Source: JBBIQS01 sp037442205 (GTDB lineage Bacteria; Myxococcota; Myxococcia; Myxococcales; UBA5297). From it: a stretch of DNA of 44,486 nt. Below, piece after piece: positions 16,522 to 24,280 of this stretch. The stretch's first letter is position 1; every line of letters starts with the position of its first letter. The position numbers were made by a program, and so were the translations under genes. Below the pieces are notes generated by a model. That model did not search any database and was not told where the DNA came from. It saw only the letters and a list, made by a program, of their open reading frames with translations. The DNA lies in NCBI GenBank assembly GCA_037442205.1, contig JBBIQS010000069.1, forward strand, positions 1 through 44,486. The letters are read 5' to 3'.

Positions 16522-18012
16522 ATGTCGTCCATACCCAGGCCCCAGACCTTCCTGCTCGCTCTGTCCCTGGGCACCCTGCTGACCGGCTGCGGCGAGCGCG
16601 TCGGGACCTCGACTGACGACGCCGGCTCCGGCCCCGCCTCCGACGCCGACATCCTGATTCCCGACTCCGATGCCGCTGTCGACAGCGGCCTTGACGGCGG
16701 CATCGTCGATTCCGGCATCGACGCCGGCACCGATGCCGGAGCTCCCGACTCGGGTCACGACGCCGGCACGCCCGACACTGGCCCCACGCTCCAGACCGGC
16801 CAGATCCTCGGCGGCCCCGGACCGTTCCCCGGGCCGATCGCCGGGCTGCACTACCGCTCCAGCGCCGGCGAGGGCACCACCGATTCCTCGGGCAATTACC
16901 CGTACTTCGACGGGGTGCCGGTCAGCTTCTCGATCGGCGAGGTCTCGCTGGCGACCATCCCTGGCGCGGCGCGGCACACGCCCTTCGCCCTGGCCAGCGA
17001 CGCGCCCTGTGCCGCCACTGCCGACCTCAAGCACCTGCTGGTCCTCTTGGAGAGCCTCGACTCGGATCGCGATCCCACCAACGGCGTCACCCTGCCCGCG
17101 CTCGCGACCTCGGCAACTCCGACCGCGCTCTCCTCGCTCACCGATTCGACGCTGGCCGCCGAGATCGACAAGCTCGCCCCCGGCGCTCCGGTAGCAAATG
17201 CCGATGCCGCGCTGCACCGGTTCATCACCCAGGTCGATTCCGAGGAGTGGGCCGAGACCGGCGTCAGCAGCTTCACCGGCACCGACTTCGCCTATCGCTC
17301 GCAGGGCCTGGCCAGCGACGGCACCAACGTCTGGTTCTCCTGGATGAGCGGCCTGCAGCGCACAGACATGAACTACGCCATCCAGGTGAAGAGCGTCTAC
17401 GACATCCCGCTCACCCTGGCACTCAGCAAGAAGAGCGATCACATCGGCGACATCGACGTCTACAACGGCGTGCTCTACGCACCGATTGAAGACGGCAAGA
17501 ACGGCTACAAGAATCCGCTCATCGCCCTCTACGATCCCCAGAGCCTCAACTACAAGAACCAGTACTTCGCCATCTCCACCACCCTGCTCACCCAGGGCGT
17601 CCCGTGGGTCGCCTACGACGGCCCGCGCAGCCTGGTCTACGTCGCCGAGTGGAACCCGACCCCGGGAATCCACATCCTCGATCCCAGCAACAGCATGGCC
17701 TACCTGCGCACTCTGGCGCTGAGCCGGACCCTGACCCGAATCCAGGGCGCCAAGGTCTATCGCTCGATGCTCTTCGCCAACAGCGACGACAGCCAGAAGG
17801 GCCTCTACAAGATCAACCTAGAGACCGGCACCGTGATCGACCTCCTGCAGCGGACCACTCCGATGGAGGTCGAGGGCATCGCCTTCTGGCCGGCCGCCGA
17901 CGGCAGCTTCGTCCACAGCATGGTCCTGCCCACCGGTGCCAACTCCACCGAGCTGCACCACTACCAGCGCTCCCGCGAGCCGCTGCGCGAGCAGGTGTGC
18001 CCGGGGGGATGA
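16522..18012 (+). CDS. Lipoprotein with Asp-rich linker and propeller-like domain
   Basis: A 496-residue lipoprotein: signal ending LLTGCG, then a linker of about 65 residues built from Asp, Ala, Gly and Ser (DAGTDAGAPDSGHDAG), a style frequent in Myxococcota surface proteins. Residues about 95-235 (IAGLHYRSSAGEGTTDSSG, VPVSFSIGEVSLATIPG) resemble the N-terminal region of many bacterial adhesin-like lipoproteins. The C-terminal 250 residues repeat strand patterns such as LIALYDPQSLNYKNQYFAIS and GIHILDPSNSMAYLRTLALS, as in six- or seven-bladed propellers. GGAGG lies four bases before the ATG. Function unknown; exposure on the outer membrane is inferred from the lipid anchor and linker. Confidence 0.85.
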   Translation: MSSIPRPQTFLLALSLGTLLTGCGERVGTSTDDAGSGPASDADILIPDSDAAVDSGLDGGIVDSGIDAGTDAGAPDSGHDAGTPDTGPTLQTGQILGGPGPFPGPIAGLHYRSSAGEGTTDSSGNYPYFDGVPVSFSIGEVSLATIPGAARHTPFALASDAPCAATADLKHLLVLLESLDSDRDPTNGVTLPALATSATPTALSSLTDSTLAAEIDKLAPGAPVANADAALHRFITQVDSEEWAETGVSSFTGTDFAYRSQGLASDGTNVWFSWMSGLQRTDMNYAIQVKSVYDIPLTLALSKKSDHIGDIDVYNGVLYAPIEDGKNGYKNPLIALYDPQSLNYKNQYFAISTTLLTQGVPWVAYDGPRSLVYVAEWNPTPGIHILDPSNSMAYLRTLALSRTLTRIQGAKVYRSMLFANSDDSQKGLYKINLETGTVIDLLQRTTPMEVEGIAFWPAADGSFVHSMVLPTGANSTELHHYQRSREPLREQVCPGG

Positions 18013-18046
18013 GCGCTTTGTGAGGGGCCGTTCCAATCAAAGCGCT
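18012..18046 (+). terminator. Inverted repeat after the propeller lipoprotein gene
   Basis: AGCGCTTTG (18012-18020) and CAAAGCGCT (18038-18046) are perfect complements with a 17-base loop, starting on the stop codon. No T-run follows, so terminator function is likely but unproven. Confidence 0.45.
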
Positions 18047-18087
18047 GCGTCGTCGAGGAGATTCGCCTCTGGCTCGACCGACCGCCG

Positions 18088-18116
18088 CGGCCGGCGGGAC
18101 GCCGGCGCTCCCAGGC
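18088..18116 (+). repeat. REP-like palindromic repeat, copy 1
   Basis: A 29-base unit containing the near-palindrome GCCGGCGGGACGCCGGC followed by GCTCCCAGGC. An identical 29-base copy lies at 21808-21836, and a related inverted pair at 19804-19889. All lie between genes of the gcv cluster. Confidence 0.75.
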
Positions 18117-18260
18117 CCTCTTCGCCCAACCACCCAGCCCTCGTTTCCCGGCCGATTTCCTGGGCGATTCTGCGGGTCAGCGTCCATCCGAAAAGAGCCG
18201 CCCGCTCTCCTTGAAACTCCCTCGGGAACGCTCTATGGTCCCGGCCCTTCGGAGGAAACC

Positions 18261-19358
18261 ATGGCCCCGCGCCGCACTGCCCTCTACCAGGCCCACCTCA
18301 ACGCCGGCGGAAAGCTCGTCGACTTCGCCGGCTGGGAGCTGCCGGTCCAGTACAAGGGAATCATCGAAGAGCACACCGCCGTCCGCACCGCCGCCGGCAT
18401 GTTCGACGTCTCGCACATGGGCGAGGTGATGATCACCGGCCCCAAGGCGATGGCCGCCACCAACATGCTGCTCACCGCCGACGTGTCGAAGCTCTCCGAC
18501 ATGCAGGCCGCCTACTCCGGCCTGCTCTACGAGACCGGCGGCTTCGTCGACGACGTCATCGTCTACCGCTTCAACCCCGAGAAGTTCCTGGTGGTGATCA
18601 ACGGCGCCAACGTCGCCAAGGACGTGGCCTGGATGAAGGCCCACACCTTCGGCGCCCAGGTCGAGGACCTCTCCGACAGCTACGCCCAGCTGGCGATCCA
18701 GGGCCCCAAGGCCGCCGGCATCGTGCAGCGGCTGACCAAGACCGACCTCTCCAAGGTCAAGTGGTACTGGCACGCCGGCGAGGGCCAGGTGGCCGGGATC
18801 AACTGCATCATCGCCCGCACCGGCTACACCGGCGAGGACGGCTTCGAGCTCTACGTCGCCCCGGACAAGGCGATGGCCCTGTGGAACGCGCTGATGCAGG
18901 AGGGCCAGAAGGACGGCCTGATGCCCACCGGCCTGGGCTGCCGCGACTCGCTGCGCCTGGAGATGAAGTACGCCCTCTACGGCAACGACATCGACCAGGA
19001 CCACACTCCGCTCGAGGCCGGGCTGGCGTGGATCGTCAAGCTCGACAAGCCCGACTTCCTGGGCAAGGCCGCGCTGGTCAAGCAGAAGGCCGAGGGCCTC
19101 AAGCGCAAGCTGGTCGGCTTCACCACCACCGACAAGGGCATTCCTCGCCACGGCTACAAGGTTCTGAAGAACGGCAAGGAAGTGGGCGTGGTCACCAGCG
19201 GCACCCAGAGCCCCTCGCTCAAGAAGCCGATCGGCATGGCCTACGTGCCCACCGAGCTGGCCGCCGAGGGCTCGACCTTCGACGTGGAGATCCGCGGCCG
19301 CCCGGTCCCGTCGGTGGTCGTCAAGACGCCCTTCTACCAGCCCGCCGGACGCAAGTAA
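18261..19358 (+). CDS. gcvT: Aminomethyltransferase (glycine cleavage T protein)
   Basis: This 365-residue protein transfers the methylene group from the aminomethyl-lipoyl arm of H protein to tetrahydrofolate, releasing ammonia. Family hallmarks are all present: the N-terminus ALYQAHLNAGGKLVDFAGWE and LPVQYKG, the motif GMFDVSHMGEV, the catalytic-Asp region in NMLLTADV, ARTGYTGEDGFELY, and ACDSLRLE-like CRDSLRLEMKYALYGND. The C-terminal barrel (KRKLVGF, KNGKEVGVVTSGTQSPSL) completes it at normal length. GGAGG precedes the ATG by five bases. It leads a cluster with gcvH, gcvPA and gcvPB on the same strand. I looked for a glycine riboswitch in the 248 bases upstream and did not see its conserved cores. 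Confidence 0.97.
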   Translation: MAPRRTALYQAHLNAGGKLVDFAGWELPVQYKGIIEEHTAVRTAAGMFDVSHMGEVMITGPKAMAATNMLLTADVSKLSDMQAAYSGLLYETGGFVDDVIVYRFNPEKFLVVINGANVAKDVAWMKAHTFGAQVEDLSDSYAQLAIQGPKAAGIVQRLTKTDLSKVKWYWHAGEGQVAGINCIIARTGYTGEDGFELYVAPDKAMALWNALMQEGQKDGLMPTGLGCRDSLRLEMKYALYGNDIDQDHTPLEAGLAWIVKLDKPDFLGKAALVKQKAEGLKRKLVGFTTTDKGIPRHGYKVLKNGKEVGVVTSGTQSPSLKKPIGMAYVPTELAAEGSTFDVEIRGRPVPSVVVKTPFYQPAGRK

Positions 19359-19395
19359 TACCCTTCCCAACTACCCGAAACCTCTCGGAGATCTC

Positions 19396-19785
19396 ATGAG
19401 CTACCCCAACAACCTCAAGTACACCAAGGACCACGAGTGGGCGAAGGTCGACGGCAAGACCGCGGTGGTGGGCATCACCGAGTTCGCGGTCCACGCCCTG
19501 GGCGACGTGGTCTACGTCGAGCTCCCCAAGGTCGGCGATAAGGTCAAGGCCGGCGCCGCCTTCGGCGCGGTCGAGTCCACCAAGGCCACCTCCGACCTGT
19601 TCAGCCCCGCCTCCGGCAAGGTCGTCGAGGTCAACACCCCGGTCACCGACGCCCCCGAGACCCTCAACCAGGATCCCTACGGCAAGGGCTGGCTGATCAA
19701 GATCGAGATCTCCGATTCCAAGGAGCTCGACACGCTCATGGACTCCAAGGCCTACGAGGCCCACGCCAAGGCTTCGGCGCACTAG
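19396..19785 (+). CDS. gcvH: Glycine cleavage H protein
   Basis: The 129-residue lipoyl carrier shuttles the aminomethyl intermediate between P, T and L proteins. It begins with the standard LKYTKDHEWAKVDGKTAVVG and has the lipoylation site in GAVESTKATSDLFSP, with Lys63 as the attachment residue. The C-terminal helix region (GWLIKIEISD...) is complete. It follows gcvT by 37 bases with GGAG before the ATG, consistent with one transcript. Lipoate must be supplied by genes outside this window. Confidence 0.97.
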   Translation: MSYPNNLKYTKDHEWAKVDGKTAVVGITEFAVHALGDVVYVELPKVGDKVKAGAAFGAVESTKATSDLFSPASGKVVEVNTPVTDAPETLNQDPYGKGWLIKIEISDSKELDTLMDSKAYEAHAKASAH

Positions 19786-19803
19786 GCGCGCTCCGGCCTG
19801 CGG

Positions 19804-19889
19804 GCGCCGGCTTTCTGCCGGCTCCCTCCCACGGCCGACTCGCCTCATGGCTTCTCGCGCTCCGCGCGGGGCCGGCTGAAAGCCGGCGC
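19804..19889. repeat. Inverted pair of REP-like elements
   Basis: GCGCCGGCTTTCTGCCGGC (19804-19822) and GCCGGCTGAAAGCCGGCGC (19871-19889) are complementary at 18 of 19 positions, and each arm is itself a small palindrome. They face each other across 48 bases, like a BIME-type unit, in the 169-base gap between gcvH and gcvPA. Folded in RNA, they could cap the gcvTH transcript or modulate read-through into gcvPA. Confidence 0.65.
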
Positions 19890-19954
19890 TCCACTCCCCA
19901 CGCCCTCACCTCGCCGGCAATCGACCGCCGCTCTCAGGCCTCTCCCAGGCAACC

Positions 19955-21274
19955 ATGCGCTACCAATCCCACAGCCAGCAGGACATCGAGGCGATGCTCT
20001 CGGCCATCGGCGCCAAGAACATCGATCAGCTCTTCGACTCGATTCCCAAGGACCTGCAACTCAAGCGCGCCCTGGACATCCCCGAGGCCCTCGACGAGCA
20101 CGCGCTGCTCGAGCACCTCGGCGAGCTCGCGGCCAAGAACGCCAAGGCCGCTCCGTTCCTGGGCGCCGGCGCCTACCCGCACCACGTCCCGACCGCGGTC
20201 GATCAGCTCCTGCTGCGCGGCGAGTTCTACACCGCCTACACCCCCTACCAGCCCGAGATCAGCCAGGGAACGCTGCAGGGGATCTTCGAGTACCAGACCT
20301 ACGTCACCCAGCTCACCGGCCTCGACGTCTCCAACGCCTCGATGTACGACGGCGCCACCGCCACCGCCGAGGCGGCGCTGCTCTTCAAGCGCGCCCGCTC
20401 CGACCGCAACGCGGTGGTCCTCTCCCGCGCCCTCAACCCGTTCTACCGCCGGGTGGTCAAGACCTACCTCGAGGCCGCCGGAGTCGAGGTCCGCGAGGCC
20501 GCCTTCGGCGCCGACGGCAAGACCGACCTGGCCTCGGCCAAGAAGCTGCTCGAGGGCGCCTGCGGCCTGATCGCCGGCTATCCCAACTTCTTCGGGGTAA
20601 TCGAGCCGATCCAGGAGCTGGCCAAGCTGGCCCACGACGCCGGCGGGCTGTTCGCCACCTCCACCTCCGAGGCGCTGGCCTTCGGGATGCTCACCGGGCC
20701 GGGCGCGCTGGGCGCCGACGTGGCGGTGGGCGAGATGCAGAGCTTCGGCAGCCCGATGAGCTTCGGCGGGCCGGGGCTGGGCTTCTTCGCCGCCAAGGAG
20801 GCGCTGCTGCGGCAGATGCCCGGGCGGCTGTGCGGCGCCACCACCGACAAGAAGGGCCGGCGCGGCTTCGTGCTCACCCTCTCCACTCGCGAGCAGCACA
20901 TCAAGCGCGAGCGGGCGACCTCCAACATCTGCACCAACCACGGGCTCAACGCGCTGGCGGCGACCATCCACCTGTCGCTGCTGGGGCGCGAGGGGATTCG
21001 CTATCTGGCGCGGCTGAACTGGCAGCGGGCGCGCTACGCCCGCGAGGAGCTGGCCAAGGCCGGGCTCAAGCGGACCTTCAGCGGGCCGACCTTCAACGAG
21101 TTCGCGGTGCAGGCCGATCCCGCGGCGGTGCAGAAGAAGCTGGCCGCCGCCGGCATCGACGGCGGGTACGCCCTGGGCAAGGACTACCCCGAGCTCGACA
21201 AGAGCGTTCTCTTCTGCGTCACCGAGCTTCATTCCAAAGAGGCGATCGACCGGTTGGCGGCCGCGCTTCGCTAA
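19955..21274 (+). CDS. gcvPA: Glycine dehydrogenase (decarboxylating) subunit 1
   Basis: The 439-residue protein is the N-terminal half of P protein in its two-subunit form. Typical motifs are MRYQSHSQQDIEAMLSAIGA at the start, FLGAGAYPHHVPTAVDQL, FYTAYTPYQPEISQGTLQ, and the glycine-rich SFGGPGLGFFAAKEALLRQM with the conserved MPGRLCG. It lacks the PLP lysine, as expected, since that lies in subunit 2. With GcvPB it decarboxylates glycine and loads the aminomethyl group on H protein. No strong ribosome site is visible before ATG 19955. A phasin-like gene separates it from gcvPB. Confidence 0.96.
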   Translation: MRYQSHSQQDIEAMLSAIGAKNIDQLFDSIPKDLQLKRALDIPEALDEHALLEHLGELAAKNAKAAPFLGAGAYPHHVPTAVDQLLLRGEFYTAYTPYQPEISQGTLQGIFEYQTYVTQLTGLDVSNASMYDGATATAEAALLFKRARSDRNAVVLSRALNPFYRRVVKTYLEAAGVEVREAAFGADGKTDLASAKKLLEGACGLIAGYPNFFGVIEPIQELAKLAHDAGGLFATSTSEALAFGMLTGPGALGADVAVGEMQSFGSPMSFGGPGLGFFAAKEALLRQMPGRLCGATTDKKGRRGFVLTLSTREQHIKRERATSNICTNHGLNALAATIHLSLLGREGIRYLARLNWQRARYAREELAKAGLKRTFSGPTFNEFAVQADPAAVQKKLAAAGIDGGYALGKDYPELDKSVLFCVTELHSKEAIDRLAAALR

Positions 21275-21294
21275 GCAGCACCAGGGAGGATCCG

Positions 21295-21792
21295 ATGGCC
21301 AAGACCACGAAGAAGGCAGCTGGCAAGAGCGCTCCGCGCCGCAAGACCGCCGCGAAGGGAAAGGCCCGCGCCGCCAAGGCGGCACCGAAGGCCGAGCTGC
21401 CCGAGGCCGCCCGCAAGGCCGCCGAGTTCCTGGGGATGGACCCCAACGACGTCTCCGCCCGGGCCGGCAAGCTGCGCGAGCAGACCCGCGCCGCCGGCCA
21501 GCGCCTCAAGCTCGAGGTGGATCGGCTGTCGGTGCGCGCCGAGGAGCTGGCCGGCAAGTTCGAGTCCGGGATGCAGGACAACGTGAAGAAGTTCGAGAAG
21601 CTGGCCGACGAGGCCGCCAAGGGCCTGGGCGTCAACACCGAGCAGTTCGCCAACAAGGTCGAGGCCTCGCTGAACAAGGTGGGCAAGGAAGCCCAGCGGC
21701 TGGCCGACGAGGCCAACGTCGAGGTCCGCAAGATGTACGAGCAGGCCCGCGTCCGGCTGAACGACATCCTCAGCCGCCGCAATCATCAGTAA
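21295..21792 (+). CDS. Lys/Ala-rich, phasin-like coiled-coil protein
   Basis: The 165-residue protein starts MAKTTKKAAGKSAPRRKTAA, a highly basic, histone-H1/AlgP-like tail of about 40 residues that could bind nucleic acid or polyanions. From about residue 45 it becomes a long amphipathic helix (RAGKLREQTRAAGQRLKLEV, KFEKLADEAAKGLGVNTEQF, ANKVEASLNKVGKEAQRLAD), similar in pattern to phasins and other granule-coating or apolipoprotein-like proteins. No membrane segment or signal is present. GGGAGGATCCG gives it a strong ribosome site 20 bases after gcvPA. Its place between the two P-protein subunits suggests co-expression with glycine cleavage, although no functional link is known to me. Confidence 0.8.
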   Translation: MAKTTKKAAGKSAPRRKTAAKGKARAAKAAPKAELPEAARKAAEFLGMDPNDVSARAGKLREQTRAAGQRLKLEVDRLSVRAEELAGKFESGMQDNVKKFEKLADEAAKGLGVNTEQFANKVEASLNKVGKEAQRLADEANVEVRKMYEQARVRLNDILSRRNHQ

Positions 21793-21807
21793 CTCGGCTC
21801 GCACGCC

Positions 21808-21836
21808 CGGCCGGCGGGACGCCGGCGCTCCCAGGC
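21808..21836 (+). repeat. REP-like palindromic repeat, copy 2
   Basis: Identical over 29 bases to 18088-18116, with the same near-palindrome GCCGGCGGGACGCCGGC followed by GCTCCCAGGC, in the same orientation. It lies in the 82-base gap between the phasin-like gene and gcvPB. Confidence 0.75.
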
Positions 21837-21874
21837 GCCCGCAGCCGCAAGACGTCTTCTAAAGGATCACCGCG

Positions 21875-23380
21875 ATGAGCATCCCCGACACCTCCCGCGC
21901 CGCCCAGGGCCTGGTCTTCGACGAGCCGCTGATCTTCGAGCGCGGCCAGGGAGGCGCCTGCACCGGCGCCTCGCTGCCCAAGGTGCAGGTCCCCGAGGCG
22001 GCGCCGGAGAGCGAGATCCCGGCCGAGTACCTGCGCGGGCCGGTGGAGGGGATGCCGGCGATGTTCGAGCCGGACGTGGTGCGCCACTACCTGCGGCTGT
22101 CGCAGCTGAACTACGGAGTGGATACGGGCTTCTACCCGCTGGGCAGCTGCACCATGAAGTACAACCCCAAGTCGGCGGAGGCGACGGCGCGGCTGCCGGG
22201 CTTTGCCGGACTGCACCCGCTGCTGCCGGAGGATCGGATCCAGGGCGCGCTGGAGCTGATGTACCGGCTGGAGCGGGCGCTGGCGGAGATCAGCGGCTTC
22301 CACACCGTGACCCTGGAACCGGCGGCCGGAGCCCACGGCGAGCTGTGCGGGATGATGATGGTCCGCGCCGCGCACGCGGCCCGGGGCAAGCCGCGCCACA
22401 AGGTGCTGATCCCGGATTCGGCGCACGGCACCAACCCCGCCTCGAGCGCGCTCAACGGCTTCGAGGTGGTGGAGCTCAAGAGCGGGCCCAAGGGCGTGCT
22501 CGAGCCGCACACGGTGGCGGCGGCGATGGACGAGGACGTCGCGGCGCTGATGACGACCAACCCCAACACCCTGGGGGTCTTCGAGAGCAACGTCGCGGAG
22601 ATCGCCAAGATCGTCCACGCCAAGGGCGGGTTCCTGTACGGCGACGGCGCCAACATGAACGCGCTGTTGGGGCGGGCGCGTCCGGGCGACATGGGCGTGG
22701 ACGTGATGCAGTTCAACCTGCACAAGACCTTCGCCACTCCGCACGGCGGCGGCGGCCCGGGCTCGGGGCCGGTGGGCGTGGTCAAGGAGCTGGAGCCGTT
22801 CCTGCCGGTGCCGGTGGTGGTCAAGCAGGGCGAGCGCTACCACCTCGAGTTCGACCGCAAGCAGACCGTCGGCCAGCTGCGCAGCTTCTGGGGCAACTTC
22901 GGGATCATGGTGCGGGCCTACACCTACCTGCGCGAGCTGGGGCCGGGCGGGGTGAAGAAGGTGTCGGAGCTGGCGGTGCTCAACGCCAACTACGTGCGGG
23001 CGCTGCTCAAGGACACCTACCACCTGCCCTACGAGACCCCGTCGCTGCACGAGGCGGTGTTCAACGACAAGAAGCAGAAGGAGCTGGGCGTCACCACGAT
23101 GGACATCGCCAAGCGGCTGATCGACCACGGCTACCATCCGCCCACCATCTACTTCCCGCTGATCGTCGCCGGGGCGCTGATGATCGAGCCCACCGAGACC
23201 GAGTCCAAGGCCAACCTGGAGGCCTTCGCCGAGGCGATGAAGGCCATCGCCGCCGAGGCCCTGGAGAATCCGGACGCGGTCAAGGCCGCGCCGACCCGCG
23301 TCTTCCGCGAGCGGCTCGACGAGGTCAAGGCCGCGCGCAAGCCGGTGCTGAAGTGGAAGCCGGGGATGAAGATCGAGTAG
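21875..23380 (+). CDS. gcvPB: Glycine dehydrogenase (decarboxylating) subunit 2
   Basis: The 501-residue catalytic half of two-subunit P protein. The PLP lysine is in QFNLHKTFATPHGGGGPGSG, the diagnostic motif of the family. Other conserved blocks are YPLGSCTMKYNPKSAE, EPAAGAHGELCGMMM, IPDSAHGTNPASSA and MTTNPNTLGVFE. It combines with GcvPA to oxidatively decarboxylate glycine. AAAGGAT lies about eight bases before the ATG. The L protein (dihydrolipoyl dehydrogenase), shared with other complexes, is not encoded here. Confidence 0.97.
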   Translation: MSIPDTSRAAQGLVFDEPLIFERGQGGACTGASLPKVQVPEAAPESEIPAEYLRGPVEGMPAMFEPDVVRHYLRLSQLNYGVDTGFYPLGSCTMKYNPKSAEATARLPGFAGLHPLLPEDRIQGALELMYRLERALAEISGFHTVTLEPAAGAHGELCGMMMVRAAHAARGKPRHKVLIPDSAHGTNPASSALNGFEVVELKSGPKGVLEPHTVAAAMDEDVAALMTTNPNTLGVFESNVAEIAKIVHAKGGFLYGDGANMNALLGRARPGDMGVDVMQFNLHKTFATPHGGGGPGSGPVGVVKELEPFLPVPVVVKQGERYHLEFDRKQTVGQLRSFWGNFGIMVRAYTYLRELGPGGVKKVSELAVLNANYVRALLKDTYHLPYETPSLHEAVFNDKKQKELGVTTMDIAKRLIDHGYHPPTIYFPLIVAGALMIEPTETESKANLEAFAEAMKAIAAEALENPDAVKAAPTRVFRERLDEVKAARKPVLKWKPGMKIE

Positions 23381-23388
23381 GTCTCCGC

Positions 23389-23605
23389 TTCGATGAAGCG
23401 CCGCGTCTAGATCAGTGAGCTCGGGGAGCAGCCTTCGGACCTCGGCTATTGGCTTTCCCGGCCAGTGAGCGAGCGCCTGGACGCCGTGGAGGAGCTGAGG
23501 ACGTTCGTCCCGGGTACTTCGGAGCCGATCAGGCGAGTGGCGATTGTCACCGAGCTCGACTCAAGGCCCGAGAATCGACGCCGTGGCAGGCGCAGGCGCG
23601 CGTAA
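23389..23605 (+). pseudogene. Degenerate small antitoxin-like gene
   Basis: Translation gives FDEAPRLDQ in one frame and, after a stop and a frame change, SDLGYWLSRPVSERLDAVEE, then LRTFVPGTSEPIRRVA, ending with TAA at 23605. The DLxYWLSRPxxERLxAVEELR pattern is one I associate with small proteins encoded next to AbiEii-like nucleotidyltransferase toxins. The second frame has no ATG before the conserved part and a stop at 23408-23410. No nucleotidyltransferase gene follows. I read it as the decayed antitoxin half of a lost toxin-antitoxin module. Family recall is from memory. Confidence 0.5.
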
Positions 23606-23614
23606 CCGCCGGCA

Positions 23615-23956
23615 CTATTCCCACTCGAGTACCGTTTCGTCGAAGACGACTTCCTCGACCATTCCTTTGGGCCCGAGCTTGAGGCTCAGCCAGGTCGTGT
23701 TGACGGCGCCGTCCTTCTCGAACGGCTTCTCGCCCGGGAACATTTGCTTGAGAAGCTTGATCGCCTCGGTTTTGGACTTCCCCCTGACCGCGAGATTGCA
23801 TAGCTCGCTGGTGGCCTTGAGCTTGTTGCCAAGCTCGTAGATGACCGCGTCGCGGTAGCTCAAGGTCACGCCTCGGTCGATCAAGGCGTAGAGCAACGAT
23901 CCATTGGTGGCGACGAACAAGACACCCAGGATCGCGGTGGCGATCTTCCAGCGCAT
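23615..23956 (-). CDS. Single-membrane-helix protein, possibly Imm58-type immunity protein
   Basis: The 113-residue product begins MRWKIATAILGVLFVATNGS, one N-terminal membrane helix, then LLYALIDRGVTLSYRD and a soluble domain with LCNLAVRGKSKTEAIKLLKQ and a strand-rich end (WLSLKLGPKGMVEEVVFDET). A basic start, one helix, an Asp-x-Gly-(V/I)-Thr-Leu segment and a 60-80-residue tail resemble my recollection of the Imm58 family in polymorphic-toxin loci. No toxin gene is recognisable next to it, so it would be an orphan. GGAGA precedes ATG 23956; an in-frame ATG at 24007 would only add a Pro-rich stretch. Other short inner-membrane proteins cannot be excluded. Confidence 0.6.
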   Translation of the reverse strand: MRWKIATAILGVLFVATNGSLLYALIDRGVTLSYRDAVIYELGNKLKATSELCNLAVRGKSKTEAIKLLKQMFPGEKPFEKDGAVNTTWLSLKLGPKGMVEEVVFDETVLEWE

Positions 23957-24280
23957 GCGAGGTCTCCAAGGCGGCGAACTCGGGACGGCCAACGGGCTCT
24001 CAAGCACGTGACGCCATGGCAGCCCGGCAGTTGTGGACTATCCCGGCGGAGGAGACGAACCTCGGCGCGCCTCCGGCAAGTCGCCGGCATTTTCTGGTCC
24101 CTTTTCGCAGATCGCCATTTCGCTCTCCTCCCCGTCCCGCAGCAGCTGCAGGCAGTGCGGCACGACCAGCCTGACCGAGCGCTCGGGCGCTGGGAGGTGC
24201 CGGGATCGACGCCCCGCCCTCTGGGCCGGCAAGCGGTCGAATCCCTTGAACCACCGGCACGCCAGCGTGACACTCCGACC
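23957..24280. other. Intergenic region between divergent genes
   Basis: These 324 bases separate the Imm58-like gene from the Cys-rich lipoprotein gene. No protein-like frame, clear promoter or RNA structure was found; it presumably holds both promoters. Confidence 0.45.

Noticed and set aside
18013..18260. Glycine riboswitch upstream of gcvT
   Set aside because: The conserved aptamer cores and tandem arrangement are not visible; the region is instead occupied by an inverted repeat and a REP-like unit.
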